This document shows, piece after piece, positions 51,753 through 55,631 of a stretch of 64,000 bases of DNA. The notes beneath the pieces were generated by a model, which worked only from the letters and a program-made list of their open reading frames with translations, did not search any database and was not told the origin of the DNA. The first letter of the stretch is position 1; the number at the start of each line of letters is the position of its first letter. Position numbers and translations under genes: made by a program. This DNA is from Lampris incognitus. Taxonomy: Eukaryota > Chordata > Actinopteri > Lampriformes > Lampridae. The DNA is taken from assembly GCF_029633865.1 (NCBI RefSeq), contig NC_079211.1, positions 147,118,543 through 147,182,542 of the forward strand, given 5' to 3'.

Positions 51753-53614
51753 CACTACCACCACTACTACCACTACTACTACTACTGCTAATACCACTAC
51801 TATTGCTACTACTATTACTATCACTACCACTACTACTACTACTACTAACACCACTACTAACACTACTACTACTGCTACTACTACCACTACTACCGCTATC
51901 ACTACCACTACTATTACTACTACTACTACCACAATGACTTGACTTAATGCTGCGAGTCCCAGGACCACTAAAAATTCTTCTTCTACTGCTACTAGAACTA
52001 CAAGCAATATTAATAGTAATAATAACAATAATGATTAGCAGAAGAAGAGGAGAAAGAAGAAAAAATGTCAATGGTCATATGTTTCAAACCAAAAAAACAA
52101 CATCAAAACCACTTAAAACTCTAAAACTCAATCTTAAAACCTTTTAGTCTCTCTTACTTCCTGTGTCCTGCCATCTCTTCTGTTTTAACTACACTGTCAA
52201 GACTACAACAAACACTACACTGAGTTTCAACTGTCATGGTTTTACTATCGCAGTTTAGTGTTGTGCTTCTTTTATCTGATTCTTTCGTTCTCTTCTCTTT
52301 GATATTGTTGTACTGTACCCCCCCCCCTTTTCTCCCCAGTTGTATCGGGCCAATTACCCCACTCTTCCAAGCCGTCCCGGTTGCTGCTCCACCCCCTCTG
52401 CTGATCCGGGGACGGCTGCAGACTACCACATGCCTCCTCCGATACATGTGGAGTCGCCAGCCGCTTCTTTTCACCTGAGAGTGAGGAGTTTCACCAGGGG
52501 GACGTAGTGCATGGGTGGATCATGCTATTCCCCTCAGTTCCCCCTCCCCCCTGAACAGGCGCCCCGACTGACCAGAGGAGGCGCTAGTGCAGCGACCAGG
52601 ACACATACCTACATCCAACTTCCCACCCGCAGACACGGCCAATTGTGTCTGTAGGGACGCCCAACCAAGCCAGAGGTAACATGGGAATTCAAACTGGCGA
52701 TCCCCGTGTTGGTAGGCAATGGAATACACTACCCAGACACCCCCTGTTGTACTGTGCTTTTAATGTGTAAAGTCTTCTTGAGCTTGCCAGAGGTGCCTTA
52801 TGAATCATAATGTATTATTAATAACGCCTTCAAGGTGGATGCAAAGAAAATAAACACCCATGAGACTGACAGAGAGGACAGTAGAATAAAATAGAGTCAA
52901 CATTTTTCTAACGAGTAGTAGACTAGTGTTAATACTTACCGGGGTAGAGAGGTTTCCAGGTGTAGCTCCTGCCGTTGTAAAGTTGAGAGTTGAAGGACCA
53001 ACACTGCTCTTCTCTGAAACTCCGTCCGCTGGGAGGACACTCCTGAACACAGAAACAAACCAACCGCTACTGACGAAACGACGTCGTCAGGACACATACC
53101 CACACCCGTCTTCCCACCCACAGACACCGGCAAATGTGTCTGTAGGGACACTCGACTAAGCTGGAGGTAACGCGGGGATTCGAACTGGCGATCCCCGTGT
53201 TGGTAGGCAATGGAATACACTGCTACACTACCCGAACGCCCTACAATGGGGTTTTAACGGGTTCATTTGGTCCCGTGACACAGAGACACAGACAGGGGTG
53301 CTGTATCTCCTCAGGGAGGTGTAATGGTGTGTCGACCCAACGAGACCAATCAAAACACACTTATGCTCCAGAGGGTTTTTCAGCTTTCCAAGTGATGTAT
53401 ATCTGGAAATGAATGGCATGCGGGAAGACCAGGTCCTTGTTCTGACCTCATGTGATGTCATGTTGGTGTGTGTGATAATACCTTGGTGTTGCAGAGAAGA
53501 TATTTCTTTGCTGTGCCGGTACAGGTCATGTTGTCCTTCCCAACAGCTGCTTTCTTCCTTTAGGCAGAAAAAAGGCTTTCAGATAGAATGTGTGTGTGTG
53601 TGTGTGTGCGCGCG

Positions 53615-53647
<33 letters not shown>

Positions 53648-53816
53648 CTCTGTTTGAGGCAGTGTCTCTCCTGGGACATCACCCCCCCTCCACAGGTACG
53701 TGTGCAGGCCGTCCACTTGGCCCACTCCCCCCACCAGTAGGTGGTGACTTCCAGCTCCTCCTCCAGACTGTTAGAGGCCACGCCCTCCTCCTGGACACAC
53801 ACATGCACACACACAT

Positions 53817-53857
<41 letters not shown>

Positions 53858-55466
53858 AACGTATGAAAACACGCAGACAGATAGATGCAGACACACACAC
53901 ACACACACACCCTGATCCCACAGTGAGTAATGTTCATAGCTTGATCAGCAGAGTGCTGGAAGGTGCAGCAGTCTGTAAAGGTGTGTCACACAGCAGCTGT
54001 GTGGAAATACCAGACAGAGAGCATCAGACGTGCGTGTGTGTGTGTGTCTTTATGGTGGTCAGCTCATCGAGCCTTTGCCCTATCTCCTCTTCTTTGTCCT
54101 CATTTCATTCTGCTTTTGGTCATTTTTATCTCTTCTTATATCTTCTCACCAATTTTCAAAAACATCTCGGTTGGAGTCACATTACATGAGTTGGTTAGAG
54201 TTCCTTTTATTATCTTATCTTATCTTACATCTTAGCTTAGCTTATATCTCATCTTATATCTTAGCTTATCTTATATCTTAGCTTATATTTTAGCTTAACT
54301 TATATCTTATCTTACATCTTAGCTTATCACATATTATCTCAGTGGGTCAGAGTCCAGCCGGTGTTTTCATTTTATGCTGAATCCCAATAGTCTTTGTCTT
54401 ACCATCAGTTTTTGTCTCCTATAACACCGTATTATGCACACACACACACACACACAAACACACACATATGTATGTATATGTATGTATATATTATATATAT
54501 TTATATATAATTCTATCATTTATTCTGTGCCTTTCTGTTAATATTTTATTTCTGCCAAGTTTTGATAAGCATTTTTTATCTTTGTTTCAAAAAGCGCTAT
54601 ATAAAGTTTGTTACTATCATTATATTACATGCGTGTCTGTGGATGTGCATGAGGAAGACTGTGGGCAATGAAGGGAGTAAGTCATTGGTTGGCTGACTGA
54701 TGGAAGCAGGTGAATAAAGAGGATGAAGAGGAGGAGGATTTGAAGACAGCTGATGACAGCCAGCAGAAAAACCAATTAAGAGCCTAAAAGGTAAAAAAGA
54801 CGAAAATGAGAGAGACAAACAAAACCTCGGACCGATCAATTATAATCGTCAAGAGTAATATGAATCAAATATAATGTCTTAAAATACAACTCCCACCTTT
54901 ACTGCCGTAACTGTTGTTTCTAAATGGAATTGAACAAAATCCTTTTTCCCGGTCTGAAACACACAACGGCTGTGTTGTCTCTGTGTTAGCCTGCTTCCAG
55001 CCTGAAGCTCCTCTCACACTCCTCAGTTTCACTTCAAGATTAAGTTTAAATTTACCGTAAGTTTAAGTTACACTTGAACTGTACGTGTAAAGTCCTAATT
55101 CATGATCAAGGCTAATCGGGTCCTTGATTTCAGGACATCCAGATTTTAGAGGGGTCCTTCCTAGAAACCCTGTAACATCTGAGAGGACAACAATGTTTAT
55201 GGTCTTTTAGCTCTTTTGTTCTGGTTTATTCACTTTGATTGTTTTTCCTCAGTACATTATTTATTCATTTATTATTCATTAAGTTATTTAAAATGTCTGT
55301 ATAAATCATGTTATTGAAGTTATAATGTTACTATCATTATTGTAATAACATGAGTTCCTACCTGTAGTCCTCTGGTGGAGAGGTTTCCCACAGACACAGT
55401 CAGGGTAAGGAAGCCCAGCAGGACCAAACCAGTTTCCCCACACTGTTCCCATGACAACCGCTTCAT
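16909..55466 (-). CDS. adamtsl2: ADAMTS-like protein 2, complete gene (18 coding exons, 957 aa)
   Basis: A secreted matrix glycoprotein. Known for the family: ADAMTSL2 binds LTBP1 and fibrillin-1, tunes TGF-beta availability, and is mutated in geleophysic dysplasia. Seen: 18 exons with GT-AG junctions and compatible phases sum to 2,874 bp. Domain order: signal peptide (about 1-27), TSP1-1 (54-110), cysteine-rich and spacer region (109 to about 335), Pro/Gly-rich glycosylated linker (about 337-550), six TSP1 repeats (565-911), PLAC (915-945). The human protein is 951 aa with the same order. No HExxH metalloprotease motif is present, so this is an ADAMTS-like protein and not a protease. From TSP1-3 onward, phase-0 introns recur at the same point in each repeat (Trp-x-Glu/Pro/Lys | Cys), the usual modular pattern. 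Motifs such as [23 protein letters not shown] and [11 protein letters not shown] separate it from THSD4 and other ADAMTSLs. Introns are loaded with mobile elements. Coordinates span introns; exons are listed separately. Confidence 0.97.
17049..18679. other. adamtsl2 intron 17, non-coding
   Basis: Contains GCTAACTAGC-type words (17230-17265), a fold-back tRNA-like element at 17432-17666 and AT-rich sequence. A plus-strand ORF with ATGGACAAGATGGCGCCC near 17810 is not recognised as a gene. Confidence 0.5.
17432..17666. mobile_element. Fold-back element with tRNA-like arms
   Basis: Left arm TGTAGCCTACAAAAGGACTC to GATGTCACCTTG; right arm is its inverted copy ending GTCTTTTTGTAGGTTACA. The arms are about 80 bp with a central segment of about 75 bp that completes the tRNA-like reading (TGAGTGGTTAGCGATG as A box, CGGATTGAATCCC as B box). 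Confidence 0.75.
18680..18824 (-). CDS. adamtsl2: adamtsl2 coding exon 17: TSP1 repeat 7 (residues 864-912)
   Basis: Encodes [19 protein letters not shown] and [11 protein letters not shown]. Acceptor CCCTTCAG, donor CAG|GTAAGA, phase 0 to 1. A 2.3-kb minisatellite starts about 18 bp upstream of the acceptor. The open frame runs from it into this exon, but the junction with exon 16 needs the splice site. Confidence 0.95.
18843..21115. repeat. Minisatellite with related 52-bp and 64-bp units, adamtsl2 intron 16
   Basis: Core TACATACTGATACACATGG(T/C)ACACAGACAACAGTAC. The exon-17-proximal third (about 18955-19560) is mostly 52-bp units; the rest is 64-bp units that carry an extra 12 bp within CTCTAACAGTACTAACA. 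Units 19715 and 19779 are exactly 64 bp apart. Because 52 and 64 are both 1 modulo 3 and stop-poor on the minus strand, ORFs up to 303 codons appear in all three minus frames. These are not genes. Confidence 0.95.
21157..21622. mobile_element. MITE with GGCTACGTTTA / TAAATGTAGCC ends
   Basis: Begins GGCTACGTTTAGACCGCCTG and ends GACCTGCAGTGTAAATGTAG plus CC, an imperfect inverted pair. Interior has CAGATCCGATTT and AATCCGAACTGGGCAT words known from fish MITEs. Confidence 0.6.
21628..21862. mobile_element. Palindromic MITE (TTTTCCACTACACGGTACCGG family)
   Basis: Left arm CCCCTTTTCCACTACACGGT with GGCTCAACTCGACTCG; right arm CGAGCCGAGTTGAGCCGGTA with CCATGTAGTGGAAAAGG. Near-perfect inverted arms of about 40 bp, about 235 bp in all. 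Confidence 0.8.
22035..22211 (-). CDS. adamtsl2: adamtsl2 coding exon 16: TSP1 repeat 6 (residues 805-863)
   Basis: Encodes [27 protein letters not shown] and KWYTTPWSE. Acceptor CTTCAG, donor GAG|GTGAGG, 59 codons, phase 0 at both ends. Confidence 0.95.
22212..22999. other. adamtsl2 intron 15, first part: nothing recognised
   Basis: AT-rich intron sequence with short TTAGCTAACTATTAGC repeats near 22495-22530. No coding signal. Confidence 0.5.
23000..23423 (-). mobile_element. tRNA-derived SINE, copy 1
   Basis: Full-length copy of an approximately 420-bp SINE. The head (right end, minus strand) reads GGCATCCAGGTAGCATAGCGG with a TTCGAATCCCC B box. The body has GGTGAAAAGAAGCGGCTGG and the tail is a T-rich run on the plus strand. 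Same family as the other eleven copies listed. Confidence 0.9.
23676..23846 (-). CDS. adamtsl2: adamtsl2 coding exon 15: TSP1 repeat 5 (residues 748-804)
   Basis: Encodes [16 protein letters not shown], then [12 protein letters not shown] and HWLSQDWEK. Acceptor TTCCAG, donor AAG|GTGAAG, 57 codons, phase 0 at both ends. The intron to exon 14 is 276 bp. Confidence 0.95.
24123..24278 (-). CDS. adamtsl2: adamtsl2 coding exon 14: TSP1 repeat 4 (residues 696-747)
   Basis: Encodes [17 protein letters not shown] through [18 protein letters not shown], including an N-C-T sequon. Acceptor GCTCAG, donor CCT|GTGAGT, 52 codons, phase 0 at both ends, so skipping this exon would keep the frame. Confidence 0.95.
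24686..25041. mobile_element. Fold-back element (356 bp) enclosing a tRNA-Asp-like core
   Basis: Ends CACGGATGACTAGACTCGCT and its inverted copy. Arms of about 140 bp, roughly 85% alike by eye, each carrying GACTGGTTAGCGCAGTCG (A-box-like) and GGGTT(C/T)GGTTCCC (B-box-like). The centre is bounded by GCTACATT and AATGTAGC. Confidence 0.85.
24831..24897 (-). pseudogene. tRNA-Asp(GTC)-like pseudogene with encoded CCA
   Basis: The minus strand reads GGTATAGTGGTGAGTATCCC, then CCGCCTGTCACACGGG (anticodon GTC in loop CTGTCAC, one stem mismatch), the T-arm CCGGGGTTCGATTCCTCG, and ACGGGGAG followed directly by CCA. The 5' acceptor strand is missing and replaced by the GCTACATT border, so a mature tRNA cannot form. 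Eukaryotic tRNA genes do not encode CCA, so the CCA hints at derivation from a processed tRNA. Confidence 0.75.
25465..25916 (-). mobile_element. tRNA-derived SINE, copy 2
   Basis: Full-length minus-strand copy in intron 13. Head GGGGCGTCCGGGTAGCGTAG at 25916, tail T-rich at 25465. The B box is altered (GTTCAAATCCCC). Confidence 0.9.
26156..26369 (-). CDS. adamtsl2: adamtsl2 coding exon 13: TSP1 repeat 3 (residues 624-695)
   Basis: Encodes [37 protein letters not shown] and [18 protein letters not shown] fits the O-fucosylation motif. Acceptor TTCAAG, donor GAG|GTGGGA, phase 2 to 0. Confidence 0.95.
26840..27420 (-). mobile_element. Non-LTR retrotransposon, reverse-transcriptase C-terminal fragment
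   Basis: An open 167-codon stretch reads [81 protein letters not shown]. This is the C-terminal part of a fish LINE reverse transcriptase (probably RTE/Rex-type). 5'-truncated, no intact gene. Confidence 0.8.
27780..27946. mobile_element. Short palindromic hAT-type MITE
   Basis: Left GTGGTTCTCAATCAGGTCCT and right GAGGACCTCACTGAGAACCA are inverted; both arms include CAGGTACC and CAGCAG/TGCTG words. Confidence 0.7.
28110..28141. repeat. (GATA)n-type microsatellite at the exon 12 donor
   Basis: Short AGATAGATAG run that supplies bases +1 onward of the exon 12 donor (AG|GTATCTATC on the minus strand). Confidence 0.85.
28142..28268 (-). CDS. adamtsl2: adamtsl2 coding exon 12: end of TSP1 repeat 2 (residues 582-624)
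   Basis: Encodes [18 protein letters not shown] and [18 protein letters not shown]. Acceptor CCCTCCCAG, donor AG|GTATCT followed by (TATC)n, phase 1 to 2. The 3' tail of a LINE ends about 15-20 bp upstream of the acceptor. Confidence 0.95.
28283..30110 (-). mobile_element. Non-LTR retrotransposon, 3' half, decayed
   Basis: Broken frames on the minus strand give [37 protein letters not shown] (reverse-transcriptase core), [65 protein letters not shown] and [10 protein letters not shown]. The 3' end is CAAACCTACATGGCCAATAA and a GATTCTGATTCTGA tail. Several frameshifts. Lies in intron 11 with its tail against exon 12. Confidence 0.85.
30285..31130 (-). mobile_element. L2-like LINE fragment (reverse-transcriptase C-terminus and 3' tail)
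   Basis: Minus-strand 218-codon frame: [86 protein letters not shown]. Ends at the 3' side with AAAGCATCCTTGGGTTCC and GTTGTTGTTGTTG. 5'-truncated; one frame change before the [20 protein letters not shown] tail. Confidence 0.85.
31140..31912 (-). repeat. Dispersed repeat family B, copy 1 (with internal duplication)
   Basis: Minus strand begins GCTTCCGGTGTGGGAAGATG with GGCAGCGCC and ends in TTTCATGTACTTGCATACATG. Same family as 39484-39996. The CTTCGGGCGCAGCTCCGGGC segment (31700s) and its relative at 31430s indicate an internal duplication. The start resembles a LINE 5' UTR or SINE head; no ORF. Confidence 0.65.
32083..32125. repeat. (TG)n microsatellite abutting the exon 11 donor
   Basis: TATGTGTGTGTGCGTGTGTG-type run. 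In transcript sense the intron begins GTATACACACACACACGC, a CA repeat directly at the 5' splice site. Confidence 0.95.
32126..32217 (-). CDS. adamtsl2: adamtsl2 coding exon 11: start of TSP1 repeat 2 (residues 551-582)
   Basis: Encodes [18 protein letters not shown], strongly ADAMTSL2-specific. Donor ATAG|GTATAC. The acceptor is less certain: only AATCAGAG|GTTGC preserves the phase from exon 10, because nearby AG sites such as CTACAG|AAG shift frame. The upstream tract is (GT)n and not pyrimidine-rich, so this 5' edge needs transcript support. 92 bp, phase 2 to 1. Confidence 0.8.
32233..32282. repeat. (AC)n microsatellite upstream of the exon 11 acceptor
   Basis: About 48 bp of AC repeats on the plus strand; in transcript sense a (GT)n run that ends about 15 nt before the proposed acceptor. 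Confidence 0.95.
32485..32903 (-). mobile_element. tRNA-derived SINE, copy 3
   Basis: Minus-strand copy in intron 10 with an internal deletion of about 30 bp (GATCACGCTAACAGGCGCC joins two distant body segments). Confidence 0.9.
32930..33260. repeat. CT-rich low-complexity tract
   Basis: About 330 bp of TCTGTCTCTC/TTTTCGCTCT words with about 60-90-bp periodicity (CTCTCTACTTTTC, GTCTTTTTTTCGCTCTCTTC). ORFs here are low-complexity. Confidence 0.85.
33800..34239 (-). mobile_element. tRNA-derived SINE, copy 4
   Basis: Full-length minus-strand copy in intron 10, with a poly-C run near its T-rich tail (33815-33825). Head GGGGCATCCGGGGGGCATGG, somewhat degraded. Confidence 0.9.
34372..34540. repeat. 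(CTGT)n/(CTAT)n microsatellite
   Basis: About 165 bp of interspersed CTGT and CTAT tetranucleotides, ending about 70 bp from exon 10. Confidence 0.95.
34610..34973 (-). CDS. adamtsl2: adamtsl2 coding exon 10: N-glycosylation-rich linker (residues 430-551)
   Basis: Encodes a linker with five N-x-S/T sequons (NIS, NET, NES, NRT, NRT) between residues of the form [11 protein letters not shown] and GRSNRT. The position and sequon density match the family's N-glycan-rich module, but the sequence diverges from the mammalian one I know. Acceptor CTGTCAG, donor AG|GTAACC, phase 1 to 2. It joins exon 9 in frame (T-E-K). Confidence 0.9.
35190..35267 (-). repeat. tRNA-derived SINE, copy 5 (head fragment)
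   Basis: Only the tRNA-like head remains, including GGGATTCAAACCGGCGATCC on the plus strand. Confidence 0.8.
35716..36120 (+). mobile_element. tRNA-derived SINE, copy 6
   Basis: Plus-strand copy in intron 9. Head GGGCGTTTGGGTGGCATGGC, B box GGTTTGAATCCCC, tail GGGGAGAAAAAGGGGG. Antisense to adamtsl2. Confidence 0.9.
36525..36815. repeat. (CTAT)n microsatellite
   Basis: CTAT tetranucleotides with an almost pure run 36694-36787. The Tyr-Leu-Ser-Ile periodic ORFs are artefacts. Confidence 0.95.
36929..37350 (+). mobile_element. tRNA-derived SINE, copy 7
   Basis: Plus-strand copy in intron 9. Head GGCGTCTGGGTGGTGTGGCG, tail GGGAGAAAAAGGGGGGG then (AAATA)n. 216 bp from exon 9. Confidence 0.9.
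37566..37899 (-). CDS. adamtsl2: adamtsl2 coding exon 9: end of spacer and Pro/Gly-rich linker (residues 319-430)
   Basis: Starts [20 protein letters not shown] (end of spacer), then a low-complexity Pro/Gly/Ala-rich linker with a PNAS sequon at N370 and the conserved GQETNEV motif. Acceptor GGGCAG, donor G|GTAGAG, 334 bp, phase 0 to 1. Confidence 0.93.
37900..38092. other. adamtsl2 intron 8, proximal part: nothing recognised
   Basis: AT-rich intron sequence without a recognised repeat or coding signal. Confidence 0.4.
38093..38148. repeat. (TA)n microsatellite
   Basis: About 56 bp of pure TA dinucleotides. Confidence 0.97.
38168..38612. mobile_element. AT-rich palindromic MITE
   Basis: Left GTTAGTTAATAGGCAATAAG with GCCCTTATAAG; right CTTATAAGGGCCTTATTACC with TATTAATTAAC, inverted to each other, around a spacer with CACTAGGTGGCGCTTGC. 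Confidence 0.6.
38613..39483. other. adamtsl2 intron 8, nothing recognised
   Basis: A plus-strand frame around 38752-38960 ([16 protein letters not shown], [15 protein letters not shown]) looks like an eroded LINE or transposon ORF, but I cannot assign it. Confidence 0.3.
39484..39996 (+). repeat. Dispersed repeat family B, copy 2
   Basis: Begins CTTCCGGTGTGGGAAGATGG and ends GTGCATGAAATGAAACGACA followed by GATTCTGATTCTG, matching 31140-31912 in the opposite orientation. Confidence 0.65.
39997..40700. other. adamtsl2 intron 8, nothing recognised
   Basis: Unique-looking intron sequence, no ORF with known domains. Confidence 0.4.
40720..40915. repeat. (GGAG)n-(GGAC)n-(GACA)n compound microsatellite
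   Basis: GGGAGGGA run, then GGACGGAC, then about 90 bp of GACAGACA, then GGACGGATGGAT. Ends about 18 bp from the exon 8 donor. Confidence 0.97.
40933..41108 (-). CDS. adamtsl2: adamtsl2 coding exon 8: spacer (residues 260-318)
   Basis: Encodes [32 protein letters not shown] and PIDQPINIL, diagnostic of ADAMTSL2. Donor CTG|GTATGG, phase 1 to 0. The open frame runs into repeat sequence on both sides, which is not coding. A poly-C run precedes the acceptor; a (TCTG)n-type tract follows the donor. Confidence 0.95.
41178..41226. repeat. (CT)n microsatellite
   Basis: About 48 bp of CT dinucleotides, followed by (TG)n-rich sequence 41340-41460. Confidence 0.95.
41544..41916 (-). mobile_element. 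tRNA-derived SINE, copy 8
   Basis: Minus-strand copy in intron 7 lacking the distal tail. Head GGGGCATTCAGATAGCATGG, B box GGTTCGAATCCCC preserved. Confidence 0.9.
42022..43260 (+). mobile_element. Retrotransposon ORF C-terminal remnant, split by an RTE-like insert
   Basis: Frames [60 protein letters not shown] stop at LLDEK (about 42450). The protein resumes at 43150 with [30 protein letters not shown]. The pieces bracket 42450-43140 and look like the C-terminal zinc-knuckle-like end of a fish non-LTR element. The later part runs into the 43265 minisatellite and a CAGTAAAGCATCACTGAACTG tail near 43615. Confidence 0.65.
42450..43140 (-). mobile_element. RTE-like LINE 3' fragment with (TAC)n tail
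   Basis: Minus frame: [51 protein letters not shown], [11 protein letters not shown], then [12 protein letters not shown] and a (GTA)n tail. Bordered by GATGAAAAACAG and GATGAGAAAGAG, a probable degraded target duplication. Confidence 0.8.
43265..43510. repeat. Minisatellite, CAATTACTGTTCCAATTATTGT units
   Basis: About ten to twelve irregular copies of a 20-22-bp unit. Open in two plus frames. Confidence 0.9.
43680..44450. repeat. Compound (TG)n minisatellite
   Basis: TGTGTGTG runs separated by TATTTTAGTGT(A/G)TCTAGAG and GGGAGAGA words. Ends about 25 bp from the exon 7 donor. Confidence 0.93.
44476..44556 (-). CDS. adamtsl2: adamtsl2 coding exon 7: spacer (residues 234-260)
   Basis: Encodes [26 protein letters not shown] in two overlapping blocks typical of the spacer ([13 protein letters not shown]). 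81 bp, phase 1 to 1. Donor G|GTGGGT is followed within about 35 nt by CA-rich repeats in transcript sense. Confidence 0.95.
44640..44812. repeat. Minisatellite, CCAGGACCAGCTGTCCAGG units
   Basis: About eight copies of an 18-20-bp GC-rich unit with variants CCAGCTGGACAG and CCAGCTATCC, in intron 6 next to exon 7. Confidence 0.9.
44918..45070 (+). repeat. Second tRNA-derived SINE family, one copy
   Basis: CGCTGGTTCGATTCCAGCCG (B box), preceded by a degraded A box, and followed by a CCCTCTCTCGCCCTCATTTC body and GATAAAGGTAAAAATAA tail. Confidence 0.7.
45146..45534 (+). mobile_element. tRNA-derived SINE, copy 9
   Basis: Plus-strand copy in intron 6. Head AGCGTCCAGGTAGCGTAGCG (A box), GCTCGAATCCCC B box, tail GAGTGGGGTAAAAAAAAAAG. 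Confidence 0.9.
45714..46920 (-). mobile_element. Second-type Tc1-like transposon, decayed
   Basis: The left flank has CAGTCAGGTGTGTCCAAACA, like the end of known fish Tc1 elements. The inner sequence is a transposase pseudogene. The right boundary is not defined; CCATCCAAACTTTTGATGGA near 47018 may belong to it. Confidence 0.7.
45872..46639 (-). pseudogene. Tc1-like transposase pseudogene
   Basis: DDE transposase with [18 protein letters not shown] and PVEHLWDVL all present (the D, D and E catalytic positions), distinct from the 4976-5995 family. The first about 30 codons of the open frame are out of register; homologous reading ([14 protein letters not shown], QHTVHHS) lies in another frame, so there is a frameshift near CVWGCVA, and the DNA-binding half upstream of 46620 carries stops. 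Antisense copy within adamtsl2 intron 6 (same strand as the gene). Confidence 0.85.
47298..47923. mobile_element. Non-autonomous hAT-like element, copy 2
   Basis: Ends CAGTGGCGGCTGGTG and GGCCAGCCGCCACTG, flanked by a perfect 8-bp duplication GTGCGATC (47290-47297, 47924-47931). The 8-bp size supports hAT. Interior matches 8437-9093. Confidence 0.93.
47932..48374. other. adamtsl2 intron 6, nothing recognised
   Basis: Intron sequence without a coding signal or a recognised repeat. Confidence 0.4.
48375..48498 (-). CDS. adamtsl2: adamtsl2 coding exon 6: start of spacer (residues 192-233)
   Basis: Encodes [20 protein letters not shown], the conserved Cys-rich/spacer junction of ADAMTS-like proteins. 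Acceptor CTCTCAG, donor G|GTAAGA, phase 0 to 1. Confidence 0.96.
48690..49880 (+). mobile_element. Penelope-like element remnant (probable)
   Basis: Frames give [29 protein letters not shown] and LSSLPRR, which I associate with the GIY-YIG end of fish Penelope-like elements. Downstream, GAGGAAGCCTCTTGGATGAG with GCGAAACGTC and GATACGTTTCGTCACTTAAC with CTTCGGTCTCAACTGACTGC recur with such elements. An AAATGGAAATGG triplication replaces conserved sequence after HILDR. Confidence 0.5.
49881..51408. other. adamtsl2 intron 5, no recognised gene
   Basis: AT-rich unique-looking sequence with a poly-A run at 50322-50337. No ORF of known type. Confidence 0.4.
51409..51554 (-). CDS. adamtsl2: adamtsl2 coding exon 5: cysteine-rich region (residues 143-191)
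   Basis: Encodes [15 protein letters not shown] through GVCVDGKCE. The split Asp codon (G|AT) joins exon 4 in frame. Donor GAG|GTGAGT, phase 0. A long (CTA)n tract lies about 65 bp upstream in the intron. Confidence 0.96.
51618..51935. repeat. (CTA)n trinucleotide repeat, imperfect
   Basis: About 320 bp of CTA/TAC triplets with CCA, TTA and TGA variants. Gives Ser-, Val- and Leu-rich frames that are not genes. Starts about 65 bp upstream of exon 5. Confidence 0.97.
52312..52742 (-). mobile_element. tRNA-derived SINE, copy 10
   Basis: Full-length minus-strand copy in intron 4. Head degraded (GGGGTGTCTGGGTAGTGTAT), tail with a poly-C run. Confidence 0.9.
52940..53042 (-). CDS. adamtsl2: adamtsl2 coding exon 4: cysteine-rich region (residues 109-142)
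   Basis: Begins [14 protein letters not shown] and ends YTWKPLYP, both conserved in ADAMTSL2. Acceptor GTTCAG, donor G|GTAAGT, phase 0 to 1. Confidence 0.96.
53086..53240 (-). repeat. tRNA-derived SINE, copy 11 (head half)
   Basis: Head GGGCGTTCGGGTAGTGTAGC with GTTCGAATCCCC, truncated within the body 44 bp from exon 4. Confidence 0.88.
53482..53557 (-). CDS. adamtsl2: adamtsl2 coding exon 3: end of TSP1 repeat 1 (residues 84-108)
   Basis: Encodes the [16 protein letters not shown] segment, with an N-M-T glycosylation sequon. The intron to exon 2 is only 90 bp (53558-53647). Acceptor CCTAAAG, donor AAG|GTATTA, phase 2 to 0. Confidence 0.94.
53590..53646. repeat. (TG)n microsatellite abutting the exon 2 donor
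   Basis: TGTGTGTG run with a short CGCGCGCA interruption. In transcript sense intron 2 begins GTACACACACACAC. Confidence 0.97.
53648..53790 (-). CDS. adamtsl2: adamtsl2 coding exon 2: start of TSP1 repeat 1 (residues 36-83)
   Basis: Acidic lead-in, then the W-x-x-W-x-x-W motif (W55, W58, W61; a C-mannosylation site in this family) and C64-T-R-T67-C68-G, which fits the O-fucosylation consensus. Acceptor GTGTCCAG, donor AG|GTACAC, phase 0 to 2, 143 bp. It is flanked on one side by a (GT)n and on the other by a (CA)n tract in transcript sense. Confidence 0.95.
53792..53910. repeat. (AC)n microsatellites upstream of the exon 2 acceptor
   Basis: ACACACATGCACACAC and longer AC runs (53816-53854, 53891-53910). 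In transcript sense (GT)n leading to GTGTCCAG at the acceptor. Confidence 0.97.
54205..54330. repeat. TTATCTTATATCTTAGC tandem repeat
   Basis: About 125 bp of irregular TTATCTTA / CTTAGCTTA words, in intron 1. Confidence 0.85.
54331..55361. other. adamtsl2 intron 1, distal part: no gene
   Basis: Contains (CA)n-(TA)n at 54437-54520 and AT-rich sequence. No recognised coding signal. Confidence 0.4.
55362..55466 (-). CDS. adamtsl2: adamtsl2 coding exon 1: signal peptide (residues 1-35)
   Basis: Starts MKRLSWEQ, then a hydrophobic core [15 protein letters not shown] and a small-residue stretch suited to signal peptidase near residue 27. Ends in CAG before donor GTAGGA, phase 0. Upstream in-frame Met codons exist in the open frame, but they fall in the 102-bp intron or before it and give a poorer signal peptide. 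Confidence 0.88.
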
Positions 55467-55630
55467 CCTGCCAATCAGAGACCAGGGAGAGATGTAAACC
55501 AAGGAAGAACAAGTCCATAGCATACAGCCAGCCGGCCAAGACAAGATGGTTGAAGGCAGTGGTTCTTACCTCCAGTTGTCTGGACCCAGCAGTGCTGCTA
55601 GATTTCTGTCCTATCAGGTTATTACATTAT
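55467..55630 (-). other. adamtsl2 5' UTR, spliced, with a 102-bp intron
   Basis: Upstream of the start codon an acceptor (pyrimidine-rich, ending TTGGCAG) sits one base before ATG, at 55468-55469. A donor GAG|GTAAGA lies at 55569/55570. These define a 102-bp intron (55468-55569) and a non-coding exon whose 3' edge is 55570. Splicing would place A at -3 of the ATG, a good Kozak context. Upstream sequence runs only to about 55629 before a Tc1-like element starts, so the true transcription start is not resolved. Confidence 0.6.
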
Positions 55631-55631
55631 A

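Noticed and set aside
51600..52071. Poly-Ser, poly-Val and poly-Leu ORFs
   Set aside because: Readings of a (CTA)n repeat in several frames and both strands.
16909..55466. Identity as THSD4 (ADAMTSL6) or a true ADAMTS protease
   Set aside because: TSP1, spacer and PLAC motifs fit ADAMTSL2 throughout; no prodomain or HExxHxxGxxH metalloprotease exon occurs between the signal peptide and TSP1-1.
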